Source of the DNA: Pterobdella sp. o SKG-2022
Taxonomy: Eukaryota; Annelida; Clitellata; Hirudinida; Piscicolidae
Direction of reading: 5' to 3'
Length of the DNA: 64,000 nt
NCBI GenBank assembly: GCA_964035795.1
Contig: OZ038325.1
Span: 3,306,777-3,370,776, forward strand
Shown here: piece after piece, positions 1 through 14,600 of the stretch
Numbering within the stretch: the stretch's first letter is position 1
Layout: every line of letters starts with the position of its first letter
Notes under the pieces: model-generated
Told to the model about the DNA's origin: nothing
Databases searched by the model: none
What the model saw: only the letters and a program-made list of their open reading frames with translations
Translations under genes and position numbers: made by a program

Positions 1-1920
1 TGTTTTTTATACTTCCAAAACGAACGTTTATTCCAGTACCATTTAATAATGTGTATATTATTTTGAGATCGTTGGGTTTTATTATGTTTTTCAGTACCTC
101 CAATAATTTTCCCCGATCTATAGTGTCGAAAGCACTACTCAGGTCTACTCCTAGTATTTTGAAACTCTTTCTTTTTTTATATTAATGCGCTTAGCCATTT
201 GTGGGTCCATACTATATCACTTGTACTTCTACCTCGGCAATATGCGGATTGAGAAGCAGAAAGATATACATCAACGTCTTCTCTAATTTTTCTGAGCTAT
301 TGTTGACAGGGTTTTTCTAATCGTGGACAAAAGTATTATGGGTCTGAGATTTTCGATATTTCCTATTGGTTTATTGGGTTTTTGCAGAAGGATTAGGTTC
401 CCATCAGTAATGTTTTCTGTGGGTTTTTGCTCATTTAAAATTTCAATGAGCAGTTCAGTTAAAGCTGATATATATATGGCTGGTGCAGATTTGATTTGTT
501 CTGCTTTGATGTTTTCCATTTTTCAGACATGAAATTGCTGTCTTGACTTTGTCTTCAGTGATGTTTGTTTGGTTCTTGTTGGTTGGTGGTGTGAAGGTTT
601 TGTTGGTGATAGGGTGTTTGTACTTTGAGTGGAAATATTCAGATACAATTTTTTTTTTGATTTTGGGGCGTATTATTATTTTTCCGTTATTGTCTTTGAT
701 TATTGGTTTCATATTTTGTTTCATATGTAGTTTTTTTGGGGCTTCAAACATTTTTTTTGTTTTTGGGTGTCATTTATGATGTTAATTATTTGATCAAGAT
801 TATTATTTTTTATTGATTGAGAAGAAATTTTCAATTGTTTTTGAATGAGATTACGTTTGTGTTTCAGTAGTTTAACCTTTAAAGGGTTTTTTTTCGTTCA
901 TTATATTTTATCTCAGTTGTTTTTGTTGGATAGAGAGTTGTTTTAAATGCCAGCTGTTATTTCTTGCTTCAGTTCTTCCATTAGTTAGTACTTTTTCTGA
1001 AGCTGAGTGTAGTATATCTATGAGTGTTTTCATTTTACTGTTGATGCCTTGGTGTGTTTTTTTGTATAAATTTTGCAGCTTTCTGTAATAATGCTGACGT
1101 AAAATAGCCGGAAATCAATATAATAAAAACAAACACTAAGGTTTATTCAGAAACTTAATACACGAAGCTTTTCGTATTAGTGTACAAACACTAGATAATG
1201 TAATCAATAGATAATGTAAGTGTAGATAATCTTACATTATCTAGTGTACAAACACTAAATAATGTAAGATACTTTTACGAAAAGTTTCGTGTATTGAGTT
1301 TCTCAATAAACCTTAGTGTTTGTTTCTATTATATTTCTGTAATAAGCTTTTTGTAATCCAGGTTTGCTTTGCTGTTTGTGTTGCATAGAGCCTCAACATT
1401 GTAGGTGTTTCTTTGATGGTTTTTTACTTTCATTTGTTTTTTGTTGTAGTACATATATAGTTGTTTGGTGGAAATTTCTGTTATAAAAAATTTGTGGTCA
1501 CTATCAGACAGTGTCCCAGCATAGAATCTGCTGTCTGAGTGAAGCTTTAAGCCAATTTGGTATTAGAATGTAATCAATTTGATTGTAAATCTGTATTTTT
1601 TTAGTGATTCCATCATTGTTTGATGTGGTTTTGGATAGAGACCATGTGGTGATGTGTCTGGCACTGTGTTTAAATGAGGTGTTAAAAATGAAAAGGTTTC
1701 TACTGCATGCAAACTTGATCATTGCTTGCCCATCGTCATTTCTTGAGCCTCGGGAGTATTTACCTGCACAGGGTTCTTTGCATTTACTGTTGAAACCTCC
1801 TGCAATAATGATCAGCTCATGCTTGTATTCATCAAGTATTTTTTCTAGAAGTTCATATGTGGCATCCCTGCTTGATCCTCCACCTTGTTTAGTTAATATA
1901 GAAAGTGTATTTATTGTCTT
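1..1920 (-). mobile_element. LINE relic, truncated by the window start
   Basis: Reading leftward from about 1900: endonuclease pieces (IIIAGGFNSKCKEPCAGKYS, QIDYILIP), then linker, then reverse transcriptase (TEDKVKTAISCLKNG; LSSAFDTIDRGKLLEVL at 190-20). Many stops and frameshifts make it a dead copy. A MITE interrupts it at 1092-1333. The remainder of the RT lies left of base 1. Confidence 0.8.
1092..1333. mobile_element. palindromic MITE in LINE, 12-bp target duplication
   Basis: The ends form long inverted repeats: about 60 bp at 1120-1178 (ACAAACACTAAGGTTTATT...) is mirrored at 1265-1330. The bases TTTCTGTAATAA occur at 1080-1091 and again at 1334-1345; removing the insert restores the LINE frame. 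The core motif ACGAAGCTTTTCGT recurs elsewhere in the window. No coding capacity. Confidence 0.72.
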
Positions 1921-2453
1921 TAAAGGTCATTTTACGACTGTTGGCAATTATTATCATAAATACTTGTTTAATTGAATTATTAAAAATGGTTTAAATTTAA
2001 TAATAAATAAAAAGTAGATTCTATTTGAATATAGTTTCAGAACACTAATTATTTTTTTAAGATACGAAGCTTTTCGTTATCAACGTAACATTTCCAAGTA
2101 TTGATTTTATTTGATCTTGTTAAGTTTTTTGTGAATGAATGACAATAAGAAGGGTGGCTAAAATTGAGATTTCAATAACAATGATGATGGTAATATTACT
2201 AATGCGAATGCCAATGGAAATAATAATAATCAATTGGAATAACTCATTGGTAGAAATAATAGCAAAATAAAGTTATAAAAATAATTTTTCAAACAGAATA
2301 ATAATTAAATTTTTGTAAAAATCATACTAAAGGTAGAAAATAATATTAATCAAAACAAAAAAAAATAATTTCTAAACAATAAGATGATAAACTACACAAA
2401 AAACAGTAAACTTTCTTTACAAAATAACTAAAACATTAAATAGTTAATAAAAA
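1921..2453. other. AT-rich sequence 3' of PLCXD with a MITE remnant
   Basis: No gene seen. GATACGAAGCTTTTCGTTAT at 2060-2079, followed by AACATTTCCAAGTA, resembles half of the MITE family at 1092-1333 and 54885-54990. The rest is A/T-rich and would hold the PLCXD 3' UTR and poly(A) site. Confidence 0.4.
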
Positions 2454-2666
2454 TCAAAAGTTCAGTTCAATGACGGCACTGCAGAAGCTCTCAAGATCGA
2501 CAAAGTCACTAAGAAATATATTCATTTGCCCTTCTTTTTTCTTTTCTTTCGTCCGCTCTCGCACCCACGTCGTGAACTTGGATATCATTCCACACTTAAT
2601 CAATGTCTCCTTCAAAGTTCGTTTTCTGTTTTTCAGAAAGAATCTTGTGTTTGGAGTCAAGACTCC
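2454..2666 (-). CDS. PLCXD exon 7 (stop codon)
   Basis: 71 codons including TGA at 2454-2456. [22 protein letters not shown] and [20 protein letters not shown] align with the C terminus of PLCXD proteins (WVR...NIV.ADFVE..F...VI.LN). Confidence 0.9.
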   Translation of the reverse strand, partial: GVLTPNTRFFLKNRKRTLKETLIKCGMISKFTTWVRERTKEKKKEGQMNIFLSDFVDLESFCSAVIELNF

Positions 2667-5600
2667 CTGGTAGACCTATATGGTGGTGGTAGTAGTAGTA
2701 TTAGTAGTATTGGCAACAGTAGAAATAGTAGGGGGGTAGTGTAGTAGTAGGAGTGGCAGTAAGAGTAGTAGCAGAGCTTACTAGAACTATAACTATTTAC
2801 TAAAGATAGTACTATTTCATATGAAAATAATCTATAAATAGGTTATTAAATATAGATATGCACCTTGAATTTGTTGGGAAGGTTTGAAAGTTCCCATTCA
2901 CTGTCCATCACTTTCAAAATGTCAGTTGGATTCGTTTTGTTGGGCCATTTCGATCTGGTGATGATGGATTTGTTAATTACTTTTCATCATCATAACCATC
3001 AACATTCTCCTCCTCCTCCTACTCATCATCATCATCATCCTGAGCATCAATTAATTACAGTCAGTATTTTACTCTGTTCAAAAAAAGGGACTTTTTCCAT
3101 GACCTTTTTTCTCTCAACATTCAAACCCATCATAAGCTACCTAACTTTACAACAATGACTTTCTTCTTTGATAAATTTTTCCTCCTACTTTTTTAACGAT
3201 ATCACAAAACAATTGCACTTAATACACAATACAAAAAAATGTAATAAAAAAAAATACACAAAACGAAAAATCACAAAAAATAATAAAAAAAACATTGAAA
3301 CATAAAAATTCCAAGCTAACACAACCTGATATAGGTTTGCGGGAATAGGTAGTCAGAACTGCCTTCTGATACTGCATACAAGATGATCACTTGGTATCCG
3401 TTTGTTTCTAAAAAGCTTATGGTTACTTTTTCCAAGGGTTTGAACGGGCATATCTGTAGTTGTTGGCGTCGTTGGTTGGTTGTTGAGTGGCGTGGGTGGT
3501 GAGTGGAGTAGTGAAATGGGTTTTTAGAAGTAGTAAGGTGTAGTTAAGTAGGCTGTGAGAAGTTGTTGTCAGTGTGGTGTAGTTAGTGGCTTGTTGATGT
3601 TTGCTTTGTGGGGGTATAATTATAAAGGTTGTTAGAATGGTGAGATAGCCAGTTAGAAATTTAATTAGATAATAAAGTAGCTTGGGAAGTTAAAGCTATA
3701 ATAGGTGTAGTGGGTTTTTGATGTTGTATGAGTTGTTGCATCCAAAATTGAGTTGTTGGGTTAGTAGTGGGTTTTTGGGGTTTTAATACTATAAACAAAA
3801 TGTAATGATACAAATAAATAAGTGTAAGGCATTATAATATGAACAGACCATATGAATATAAACAATCTGTATAATGAAAATGGGTAATTCACACCAGATT
3901 ATACAATTGTACGTGTCTAAGTAGCTAGAGTAACATTTGATAATATATTTAATGCTTCATGATATGAATGAAAAATCATAGTATTTATAAACTGAAGCTA
4001 TAAATAAAATACAAAATTAAAACAATATTATTAATATGACACAGTAATTTTTGCAGTTTTTTTAAGCAGCCCCTAACTTTCTGTTTACCGATGATTTCTG
4101 TTTTTTCTATTACCTTTATATTTTCGGGTTTTGAGATTTTTTTTCCTCCACATTTAAATTTAGATTTCTCTATATTCTTTTGTTAATAAAGTTACAAGTT
4201 GTAAGAGTGATCTATATAAAATTGTATTTGAAATTTTATATTTTTCACAATTTCTGAAATACTCAAAAATTCTAAATACAAGCGTTGAAATAATACATAC
4301 CAATTATACCTAACACCATAATAGCTTTGAATTAGTCGTATAAAATTAATAATACAACTAATAAGAATAAGAATAATAAGAGTAAGAATAATAATAATGA
4401 TAAATTCAGTTATATCATGAAGTATTCATTTTTCGTTCCTTAGGCAACCACACTTTTGAAATTTCACTCATACAATTATTACCTTCTTTACGTTTTTTTT
4501 TCTTTCTTATTTATTTCCATTAAATCTTTTTTATTTTTTTAAATTTAATTTAATTTATTTATTTTTTTTTCCTTTTTCTAATTAAATTTTTCTGTACATA
4601 TATAAATATATATCTATACCTTTTTATTAAACACCAAACTTACCAAAATACTCTCTTTCCAAAACCAATATTAACTCCTGACACCACTGTGAATCTATTC
4701 ATCTGATCAGAGATCAGCTTTGTGCTAAAAATTTCCGGCAGCAGTGTACAAACAAGCACTGCCCAGAAATATAATAAGGCACACAAACAAATACAACAAA
4801 CATTTCTGCATTCGATGTATCTTCTCACTATTATTTATCAACTTTTTTTTTTTTTTTTTATATTGATTTCATTTCTTCCCCCCCCCTGCTCAAAACCAAA
4901 AAATTTTTTAAATCTCGAGACTAAAACTCCATGATAAAACTGAACTTATAGGAACTAAAAAAATAAAATAATAAAGCTTATACATGAAATAAAATTGAAA
5001 AAATATACATATATATAAGAAAATAATAAAAATTAAAGAATAATTATATATAAAATAAAAATAAAAATTATGAGAATAATTTTTTAAGAATAACTCGAGA
5101 TAAAATACTTTATTCAAGTGTCTAGAAATTACTACCGGAATTACTGTTGTTTCAACCTTCCATAATCTGGATAATTCTCTGACCAATTGTCGGTATTCAT
5201 TTATTTTTATCTTCTATTTCTGTTTTAATATCTCCTGATATAGTTATGTCTATGATATAACTTTTTTTTCCCGATCTTTTATTATTATTATTGTTATTAT
5301 CATTATTGATTATTGATAATTATTGATAGTAAAGGTTGGCGAAAATGTTAGAAATTTTGTGGGCATATTTTTATAATCACTTTGTTTGAAATGTTATTTT
5401 AAAAAAATTATATACATATACATATAATTATATTATTATTATGCTATATTATTATTATATTATATTATAACTATTATATTATATTATTGTTGTTGCTATA
5501 TTATATTATCTTTGTTATATTATGTTATTATTCTCATACTATATTATTATTATATATTTTATTATTATTCTTTCATATTATATTAATTTTTTCAGTTTTA

Positions 5601-8600
5601 TATTATATTATATTGTAATATTATTATTAAATCATATAAGCCAGCCAATTTCGTTCGAAAAACCGATTACTCAAATATGAAAAGGGTGGGAAGGGCTCTT
5701 CAGCCTTCCTCGAGATGGTATCTCTATAAAAATACCGGTGTAGAGCAACCTTAAAATCACTAAAAACTACCCTCTGATACCGCTGCCTTGTGGTTTAGCT
5801 CCTCGTTAAAAGCAAAGGCTAAGGGAATAAACCCTATCCCAAATCAGGGGTGAAGCCCCTTAGGCGGTTAGACAATGCATTAACTCGTCTCTCCAGCAGC
5901 TCCTGCATCCAGACTAGCTTCCAGCTGTCTTGACCCAGTTTTGCCGCTGGCTCAAACTTGTCTGAACGATAGAGTGAGGTCGGTGCTGCGTAAGCCTTCT
6001 TCACTTAAATCTCACTACAGCGCAGGTTATGGCAACAAAGACCATTTAATTTACCAAGCCCTGTGGCGTTAGGAGAGTGACGAAGCAGCAGATGCAAAAT
6101 CACTGAAAGCTGTAGTTGCAAACCTACACACAGGCGGCTCAGGCTATATGGTCGTTCTTCTCTGAATCTAGAACAGCAGCGAAGTCCGGCAGCCCCCTGA
6201 GGATAGATCTGATTGCCTCCTTGCATGAGGACGGAGCTAGAAAAGGTGTTCCAAAAATAGCCTGTTCTAGTCTTACTTGGTCAGCAAACCACAGCTAGCG
6301 AGTTTTCCCATCCTTGCGGTCAAACTAAAAAATTACTCAACTTAATTTTAGCATCTTGGAATGTTAGAACCTTAATAGACTATCAGTTCTGAAAGACCAG
6401 AACGCAGAACTGCTTTGATAGCCAGAGAACTTGGGCGTTATCAAGTTGACATAGCTGCACTCAGTGAAACCCGTCTCTCAGACAAAGGACAAATTACTGA
6501 AATTGGTGGTGGCTATACCTTTTTCTGGAGTGGAAAAAAAAGAAGTGAACGACGCAAAGATGGAGTCGGTTTTGCCATCAAAAACCAGCTTGTGAAGAAA
6601 CTAGATGATCTTCCTGAAGGCTTAAATGATCGTCTAATGAAACTCAAACTTCCTCTGGGTAAAAAAAGAACTGCTACACTCATAAGTGCATACGCCCCCA
6701 CTATGACTAATCCAGATGATGTCAAAGACAAATTTTATGAAGAATTGGAAGCTCTTATTTCCACTGTTTCGCAATCGGATAAACTCATCCTACTCGGAGA
6801 TTTTAATGCTCGTGTTGGCAAATAGCACCATGCTTGGGAAGGAGTCTTAGGTCATCATGAAATTGGCAAGTGTAATAGTAATGGTTTACGTCTGCTTAAA
6901 ACCTGTACAGCATTTAAACTCATCATAACAAACACTCTGTTTCGCCTTCCAGCCCGCAACAAGACTTCCTGGATGCACCCTCGCTCTAGGCATTGGCATC
7001 TCATTGACTTCATCATTGTTAGATCCAAAGACCGACAAGGTGTAAAAGTAACCAAATCTATGTGTAGAGCGGAATGTTGGACAAATCATCGGCTTATAAT
7101 TTCCAAAACCAAGTTGAAAGTTATTCCTATGAGAAGACCTCAAGAACAAAAAGCTTTAAAGCGGCTTGATGTCACAAAGTTGAAAATCCCCAAGGTTCAA
7201 CAGAAATTTGCGACCAAGCTTGAACACGAACTCTCAAGAGTTGAAAGCAACGACTGAGAGTTTATGAAAGAAACGATCATTTCTTCCGCATTACAAGTCC
7301 TTAGCTCAACCTCCAGAAAACATCAAGATTGGTTTGATGAAATAAATATTGTTATTCAAACCATGTTGAAAGAGAAACGCCAGTTATTCAGAGCTCACCA
7401 GAATGACCCGAAATCAAAATAAAAAAAAATGTCTTTGCCAATATGCGCAGAGAGGTCCAAAAAAAGCTTCAAAATCTGCAAAACACGGCTCAGCCAAAAA
7501 GCCGAAGAAATACAAGGTTATGCTGACAACTATGACATGAGGCGTTTTTATGATGCTCTCAAGTGCCTCTATGGACCACAGTCATCAAAAAATACACCTA
7601 TACTGAGTGCTGATGGTTCAAAGTTGATCACTGATAAAAAAGGAGTCTTAGATGGGCCGAACATTTTAATGGCGTTCTTAATCGACCGTCAAAAATTAAC
7701 GACGAAGTGATTCAACGCCTTCTCCAGGTGGAAATAAACAAAGATCTTGATGCACTTCCATCTGTTGATGAAGTCGAAGAAGAGCCATTAAGCATATGTC
7801 AACAGGTAAAGCCCCAGGTCCTGATGCTATACCGGCAGAAATATTCAAATCAGGTGGTATTTCACTCACCAGAAGACTCACTGATTTGTTTCGTTCACAT
7901 TGGGAAAAAGAAACGCTTCCACAAGCATTTAAAGACGCTACCATTGTACACATTTATAAAAGAAAAGGAAACAAACGTACATGCGACAATCATAGAGGCA
8001 TCTCTCTTTTCTCAATTGCGGGAAAGATCTTGGTTCGTGTTCTCTTGAACCGCTTACTAAAGCAAGATCACCTACCTGAGAATCAATGTGGATTCGGAAC
8101 TGGCAAAGAAACCATTGACATGATCTTTGCAGCACGCCAACTTCAGGAGAAAAGTATGGAACAACGCCAAGACCTCTATATCACTTTTTTGACCTCAACA
8201 AAGCTTTCGACTCAGTAAGCAGAAAAGGTTTATGGAAAATCCTAGCAAAATTTGGTTGTCAGAAAAATTTGTAAAAATGGTCCGTCTTTTTCATGATGAC
8301 ATGGTAGCTAGAGTGCTCAACGATGGTGGAAGATCAGAACCCTTTCAGGTGACCAACGGAGTCAAGCAGGGCTGTGTCTTAGCCCCAACACTGTTCAGCA
8401 TGATGTTTGCAGCAATGCTGATGGAGGCTTTCAAAGACAGTTCAACTGGCATTCCAATTAGATATCGGTACGATGGGAATCTTTTCAACCTCAAACGTCT
8501 TCAGGCTCTTTCAAAAGTGAACGAGACTAAAATTAAAGATCTTTTGTTCGCTGATGATTGTGCGCTCAAGGCTGCGACTGAGCAAGAGATGCAATGGGAA

Positions 8601-11600
8601 GTAGATCAATTCTCATCCGCTTGTGACGACTTCAGTTTGATCATCAACGCCCAAAAACGGAAGTGATGTTTCAACCTGGCCCAGAAAAACCTTACCACAA
8701 ACCACACATTTTAGTGAAAGGACAAAGGTTACAGACAGTTGACAACTTTACTTATCTAGGCAGTACACTTTCTCGTCGTACAAACATTGATGATGAGATC
8801 AAAAACCGAATTGCCAAAGCCAGCTCTGCTTTTGGAAGATTGAGGAAAAAGGTGTGGGAGAGAAGAGAGATACCACAGTCTACGAGAGTTAAAGTCTATA
8901 AAGCCGTTGTATTGACCACACTACTATATGGCTGTAAATTATGGACAGTATACAGACGCCACGAGAAACAACTCCAGCAATTCCATACTCGGTGTTTTCG
9001 CAGAATTCTTAATATACGCTGGAATGACTTTGTCCCAGACACTGAAGTATTAGAGAGGGCAAACCTTCCCAGTGTTATTACGATGATGCGTAAGGCACAG
9101 ATACGATGGGCTGGTCATGTATTTCGTATGGCGGACTCTAGAATTCCTAAACAACTCTTCTACGGTCAGCTCAAAAATGGTCAAAGAAAAATCGGAGCCC
9201 CACACAAACGTTATAAAGATTATTTTAAGTCAAATCTAAAGGACTTCAATATAGACGTCACTGCATGGGAAAAAGCTGCCTTTGACAGGCCCGCTTGGCG
9301 TAGATTGATCAGTAATGGTGCACTCCTTTCAGAAGAAAACCGTCTAAACGGTGCAAAATTAAAACGCATGACGCAAAGCTGGAGAAGGTGCACCAGAGAG
9401 ACTTTCCACACACTGGTGCCAAACATGCGGAAGAGGTTTTCTGGCGCGAATCGGTCTGATCAGCCACACAAGAACACACAGGTAAGAGCTATTTTATCTT
9501 TATTTCATCTTATTTATTTCTATTGATTTAATATTTTACTTTTATTTTGTTCTTCTATTATTACTATTATTATCATCATTACTATTATAGCTTACTTATT
9601 CATTCTTACTTATTGATTTATTTTATGATAATATTTATTTTCATCTCTTATTATGATAATTTTCTATACATCTTTATTTAGTAAAATATATATGTATATA
9701 TAAATAAATAAATAATATTTTTTTCTTTGTTGCCATGGTCATATTCGAACACGATTGACGAACAACAAAATATTTTTTCGGACAGCTCTTCTACAGTCAC
9801 AAAATTGTATGCCTTCTCAAGTTTTCTCTTAGCTTGCTCGTGACCTAATCGATTATATTCATTTGTGTTACAAAATACAAGTCGAATGCTGCTTTTTTCT
9901 TTTGCCTAGCGTTAACTACACGTTGGTTACAAAAGGCTCGATTGGACGTTTTTCTTGCGGCAGTAGGTAAAATTTGTTGAGCAGCATAATTATTTGTTTC
10001 AATAAACTTTTGATACTTCTCGGTGTTGGATTCGTTTAACTCTTGTAGAGAAGCAAATTTCTAACTTCTACTGAATAGGCTTGCTGCAATGGAGGGTTAT
10101 TTTTGAACATATCCCAGCCGTAGTCGTTTCTTTTCGGCTTTTTCTTGTTCTTTTTGAGAATAGTTCTAATTTCTGCAGTAGCAATACGATGGTCAAGCCC
10201 AATACTACAAAAACTGCTATACGGTTCAACATTTTTAACACTATTTCTTCGTTTCTTGTTAACAAGAATGAAGTCAATTTGGCTTTTTGCACCTCCCGGT
10301 CCTAGAAAAGTCCATTGTTTTCCGCTTCTTTTGCAAAACCTTGTGTTAGTTATCTCTAAATGCTTTTCCATGGCCAGATCTAAAAGCATTTTACCATTTC
10401 TATAGGTTTTCTCATTATAACTATACTGAACATTTTCTCTTGTTAAAACCTCCTGTGATGATTAACACATTATGCACCGGGACGGACTCAATAGCCTTCT
10501 TCAAATTGCCGTAGTGTCTTTCAGAAACTTTCTCGATTGACTCGACTGACATGTATGTCGGACAATACGTTACAATAATTGTCGTTGCGGTATTTCCGAA
10601 TAAGTTTACTATGATTATACGCTCATTGTACTTGATTACACTAGGTAGTACTTTTTTCGATTTTGAGTTTAAGAGAATCCCAACTCCTCCAGTAGCAGCT
10701 CCACTGTCGTTTCGCCACGCTGACAATGTAATCAGTGTTCTTCACTGTTTCATACTTAATATCTTCTGTATGCAACATTCTGTGTTCCTGTATACCCAAC
10801 ACATCTACTTTCTCTGAAATTGTGTTGCAAACTAATTTTTCAAGTAGTCTTTGCGTTCTTATTGTTCTTACATCCATTATTGATATTTTTAAACATTTGT
10901 TACAGTTTCAAAACTTCCCCATCATCACAATTGAAACCAGAAATTGCTTATCTTTTTCTTCATTGTTACATTCTTTGATATAATTGAATGATAATATTTT
11001 TTTTCAATCTTTCATAGAATTTTCATCCAAGTAATGCCAGCCTTTATTACCCCCAAAAAACCATGAAGTGTTTGTCTGTAATTTTTGTTCTTGCATAAGA
11101 TGAAATTGTTGATGTTCACAATTTATCTTCTTTCTATGTAAAGCAAAAAAACCGAAATCATCCCAAAAAAAGTAGTTCTTGTATGTTATTGTACTAAGCT
11201 ATCGAGTTTTGAAGTAAAATTGGGAAATTATTATAAGTAATAATATTTTGAGATTTTAAACTGAATTATGTAGTTTTCAAGTATAAAAATCGACTATTCG
11301 AGCCGCCATTATAACTTCGACAAACCACCTTCGATTGGCGCCAAATAATTATAAAATTATAATTAAAAGCTATGGATTTGAATTCAGAGTAACCATCTCC
11401 TATATCGTTTGTCTTAACCTCGACTAATGAGAACGATATGTCCAATCGCAACCCTGATGCAGGAACCTAAACGGGTGCTGGTCCTTGCCAAGGAAACGCC
11501 CACCCAGTTTGGTCCGCAACTGCTTATTGGTTATTAGCAGCAAATCTACATATATGTAGGTCTTTCCACCATCCGCCACCTGTGGACGCGTTGGGATTAA

Positions 11601-14600
11601 CAAAACAACTAAAGAAATAACTAGCAGAAAGAGTCAAATAAATAGAGCAATAGCTACAAAAAGAACCAAAAACTGTTTCCAACATTTTGAAAACTTGCTT
11701 GAAAACGAAGCCACAATTGAAGATAAATCAGAAGAAATTGCTCCAATATAAGTTCAAGCTTAGAGATGAGGCTTTTTGTATGGATGAAGTGAAAACTACT
11801 CTAACTAAGGGAAAAGCTTGTGGTGAAGTGGAATTAAGCCCGAAATACTTGAGCATTGCTAATTTGAAGACATAATTTTGAATATATGCAACACGGTGCT
11901 AGTTCAGCAAGACACCACGTCAATGGTCAATGCAAAATATTATCCCTATACCATGACAAGGCAGTGTCAGTAAAGGAAGACAAAAAAGTCATAAAAACAG
12001 AGGATATGGCCAGAGCAATGATAGGCAAAAGTCTTTGGGCTGGCGTCATGGCGAGTACTAATTATCGACATAGTATGCCGCCTTAAAGAAAAAAGAAAAA
12101 AAATAACACAAAAATATGAATATCATCATCGTTTTACTTCCGTTTTCATGCTAGCATATTAATAAATTATAGAAAAATGGTAATAGAAATATTAATAAAA
12201 ATAAAAATAATAGAAACAGACACACACCGACCATTCGGCCAAAGAGGGCAAAGAGTGTCTCAATGAACCTTTTGTGGCTAGCCTTTCTCATGTCGTATGA
12301 GTGGTTGAAATCCAAAATCACCACCTTTGAGTGATGATGATGGTGAAGGTAATGGTGGTGGAGAAGATGATAATGGTGCTTCTGAGAAAATGATAATTTT
12401 ACAAGGAAAATGTTGAAGATAATTCAATTTAATTAGAATCTACTGCTAGACATTTCCTACTAAATGGGGCTTACAGCAGCCGTCCTAGATTATTGCTACT
12501 ATAATAGAGTAATTTATAAAATAAACCATTTATTATCAAAAAATTTTCCTAGAATGCCAGCCCGAGCTTACGTCCAACTTGAAATTGCCAAATTCAAGAT
12601 CTGTCGTTTTCAAACTTGAGTAGATTGTCTTGCCGCTTGATAATCCTTTCTTTTGTCAACAAAAGAAAGGATTATCCGCTGAGCCAGATGATAACGATAC
12701 CAGAATATCAGTTTGTGGATACCTACTACTAAAGCCATCTTTTATCCGGGCTATAACATAAAAGCAGCCTTGAATTGCAGACGCTAAACTTGGTGCAGTT
12801 TAACTTCGGGCCCAAGGGCAATAACAATGAGAACAATTAAAAACAATAATAATGACGATAACAATATTTGAAAAAATAAAATTATAATAATGACGGAACA
12901 ACGCTCCAACAACCTCTTTGGGATTCTGAAGCAGAAACTCCTTGATCCTTTTGAGGTAGTAGAAGGTAGGGTTGCAGTACAAAGAGTGCACACAGTAAAT
13001 CTTACTGCTGACTTGCTCACTGTTTGATGTGGGTAAATGATGTTTTCCCCGTTTGCCGGTCTTTTTTTGTATCAACATTTCTTCGTAGGCTTCGTTGTAC
13101 GTCTGTTCAGCTATCCTTATGTCGAAGTACCTGAATTGGTGGTTTGGGTGGTCGGTTAGTTTTGATTGGTTGGTTTTTCACTTGCCAATGTTGTTACAGA
13201 GTATGTGGATATTGGATACGTTCATTTCCCCTTCAGAAAGTGTTAAGAGCCTTGGTGTTTTCATGGATAGAGATTTGAACATAAACTCACATATAAGTAA
13301 GATGTTGCAAGCAGGCTTCTCAGCTTTCAGACCGACAAGGTCCATTAAGAAATGTCTTTTTTATGAATCGTTGAAGACCTTTGCCATAACTTCAATTCGG
13401 AACAGAATAGATTATTGCAACACATTGTTAGCTGGGTTACCTGAAAAACATCTGTGTCGAGTTCACTCTCTTATCAATACTACAGTCAGGTTAATTACAG
13501 CCACAAAGAAGTTAAGCAAAATAACTCTGGTTTTGAGTCAAAGTGAGGGGCAGGGTTGTTTATAAAATTTTACTACTTATGGTGGCTTAAAAATGCCTGA
13601 AGTAGCTGTGCTAAAAAGGAATATCGCACAAAAGAGTGGAAAATTTTGAACGAAGATATCAAAACAAAATTTTCAGAAAAAATGGAGGTTTTGTATGAGA
13701 AATGCGATGAACAAAATGCATGGTTAAAATATGTCTTCCGTTCTTAAAGCTGCTGAAGAGGTGTGTGGTAAAAGTAAAGGTAGGCCTCAGCACGGCAAAA
13801 CTTGGTGGTGGAACAAGGATGTGCAAAAAACCATCTCAGAGAAGAGGAAAAGTTTTCAGAGGTGTAAGAAACTTCCATCGGCTGAAAATAAATCTTGCTA
13901 TCTCTCTGACAAAAAGAAATCCAAGAGAGCTGTTGCTGAGGCAATGAAGAATGAGGCGGTGAAAGAGATGCAGGAATGACAAAAATGTCGTATTCCGTAG
14001 AATGAGAATGATGAAGAAAGAAGCAAACGACCTAGCAGGTAATAACTGCATTAAAAACGAAAATGGGAAGATTTTATTTGCTGAAGATGGTCGGAAGAGA
14101 GTAATGTAATGTAATGCGGTGATTATAAAGCGCTTTTCCTTATAGATCAAAGCGCTTGCTACAAATTTAATGTAGCGAAAACACACTAATGCTAATTTTC
14201 GGCCCACGCGGGATCGAACCCGGTAACTTTAAATAATTAGTCTAATGCTCAACCATTGAGCTATAGGGAGTGTGGAAGGAGCACATAGAGGCCATCACGA
14301 ATGAGGAGAATCCATGGGATGGAATGGTGAAGGTAAAAGTGGTTAAAGGTCCCATGGAACCATTTGCTATAAACGAAGTGGAAAGAGCGCTAGGAATCAT
14401 GAAGAATGGCAAGGCCAGGGGTCCAACTGGAATTTTCAAAGAGTACCTAACTGCTTCTCCACATGGTAAGCAAGTTATTTTGCAAATAGCAAATGAAATT
14501 CTCAATAGAAAATATATGCCTCATGACTGGAGGATGAGTAAAGTTGTTCCCATTTATAAGAAGAAAGGTAGCGTTATGGACTGTGCAAGCTATCGAGGTG

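Noticed and set aside
4640..4828. Minus-strand frame with a good donor (GTAAGT), considered as a PLCXD exon
   Set aside because: PLCXD exons 4 and 5 join directly in phase and match the family without it, and its peptide has no PLCXD counterpart.
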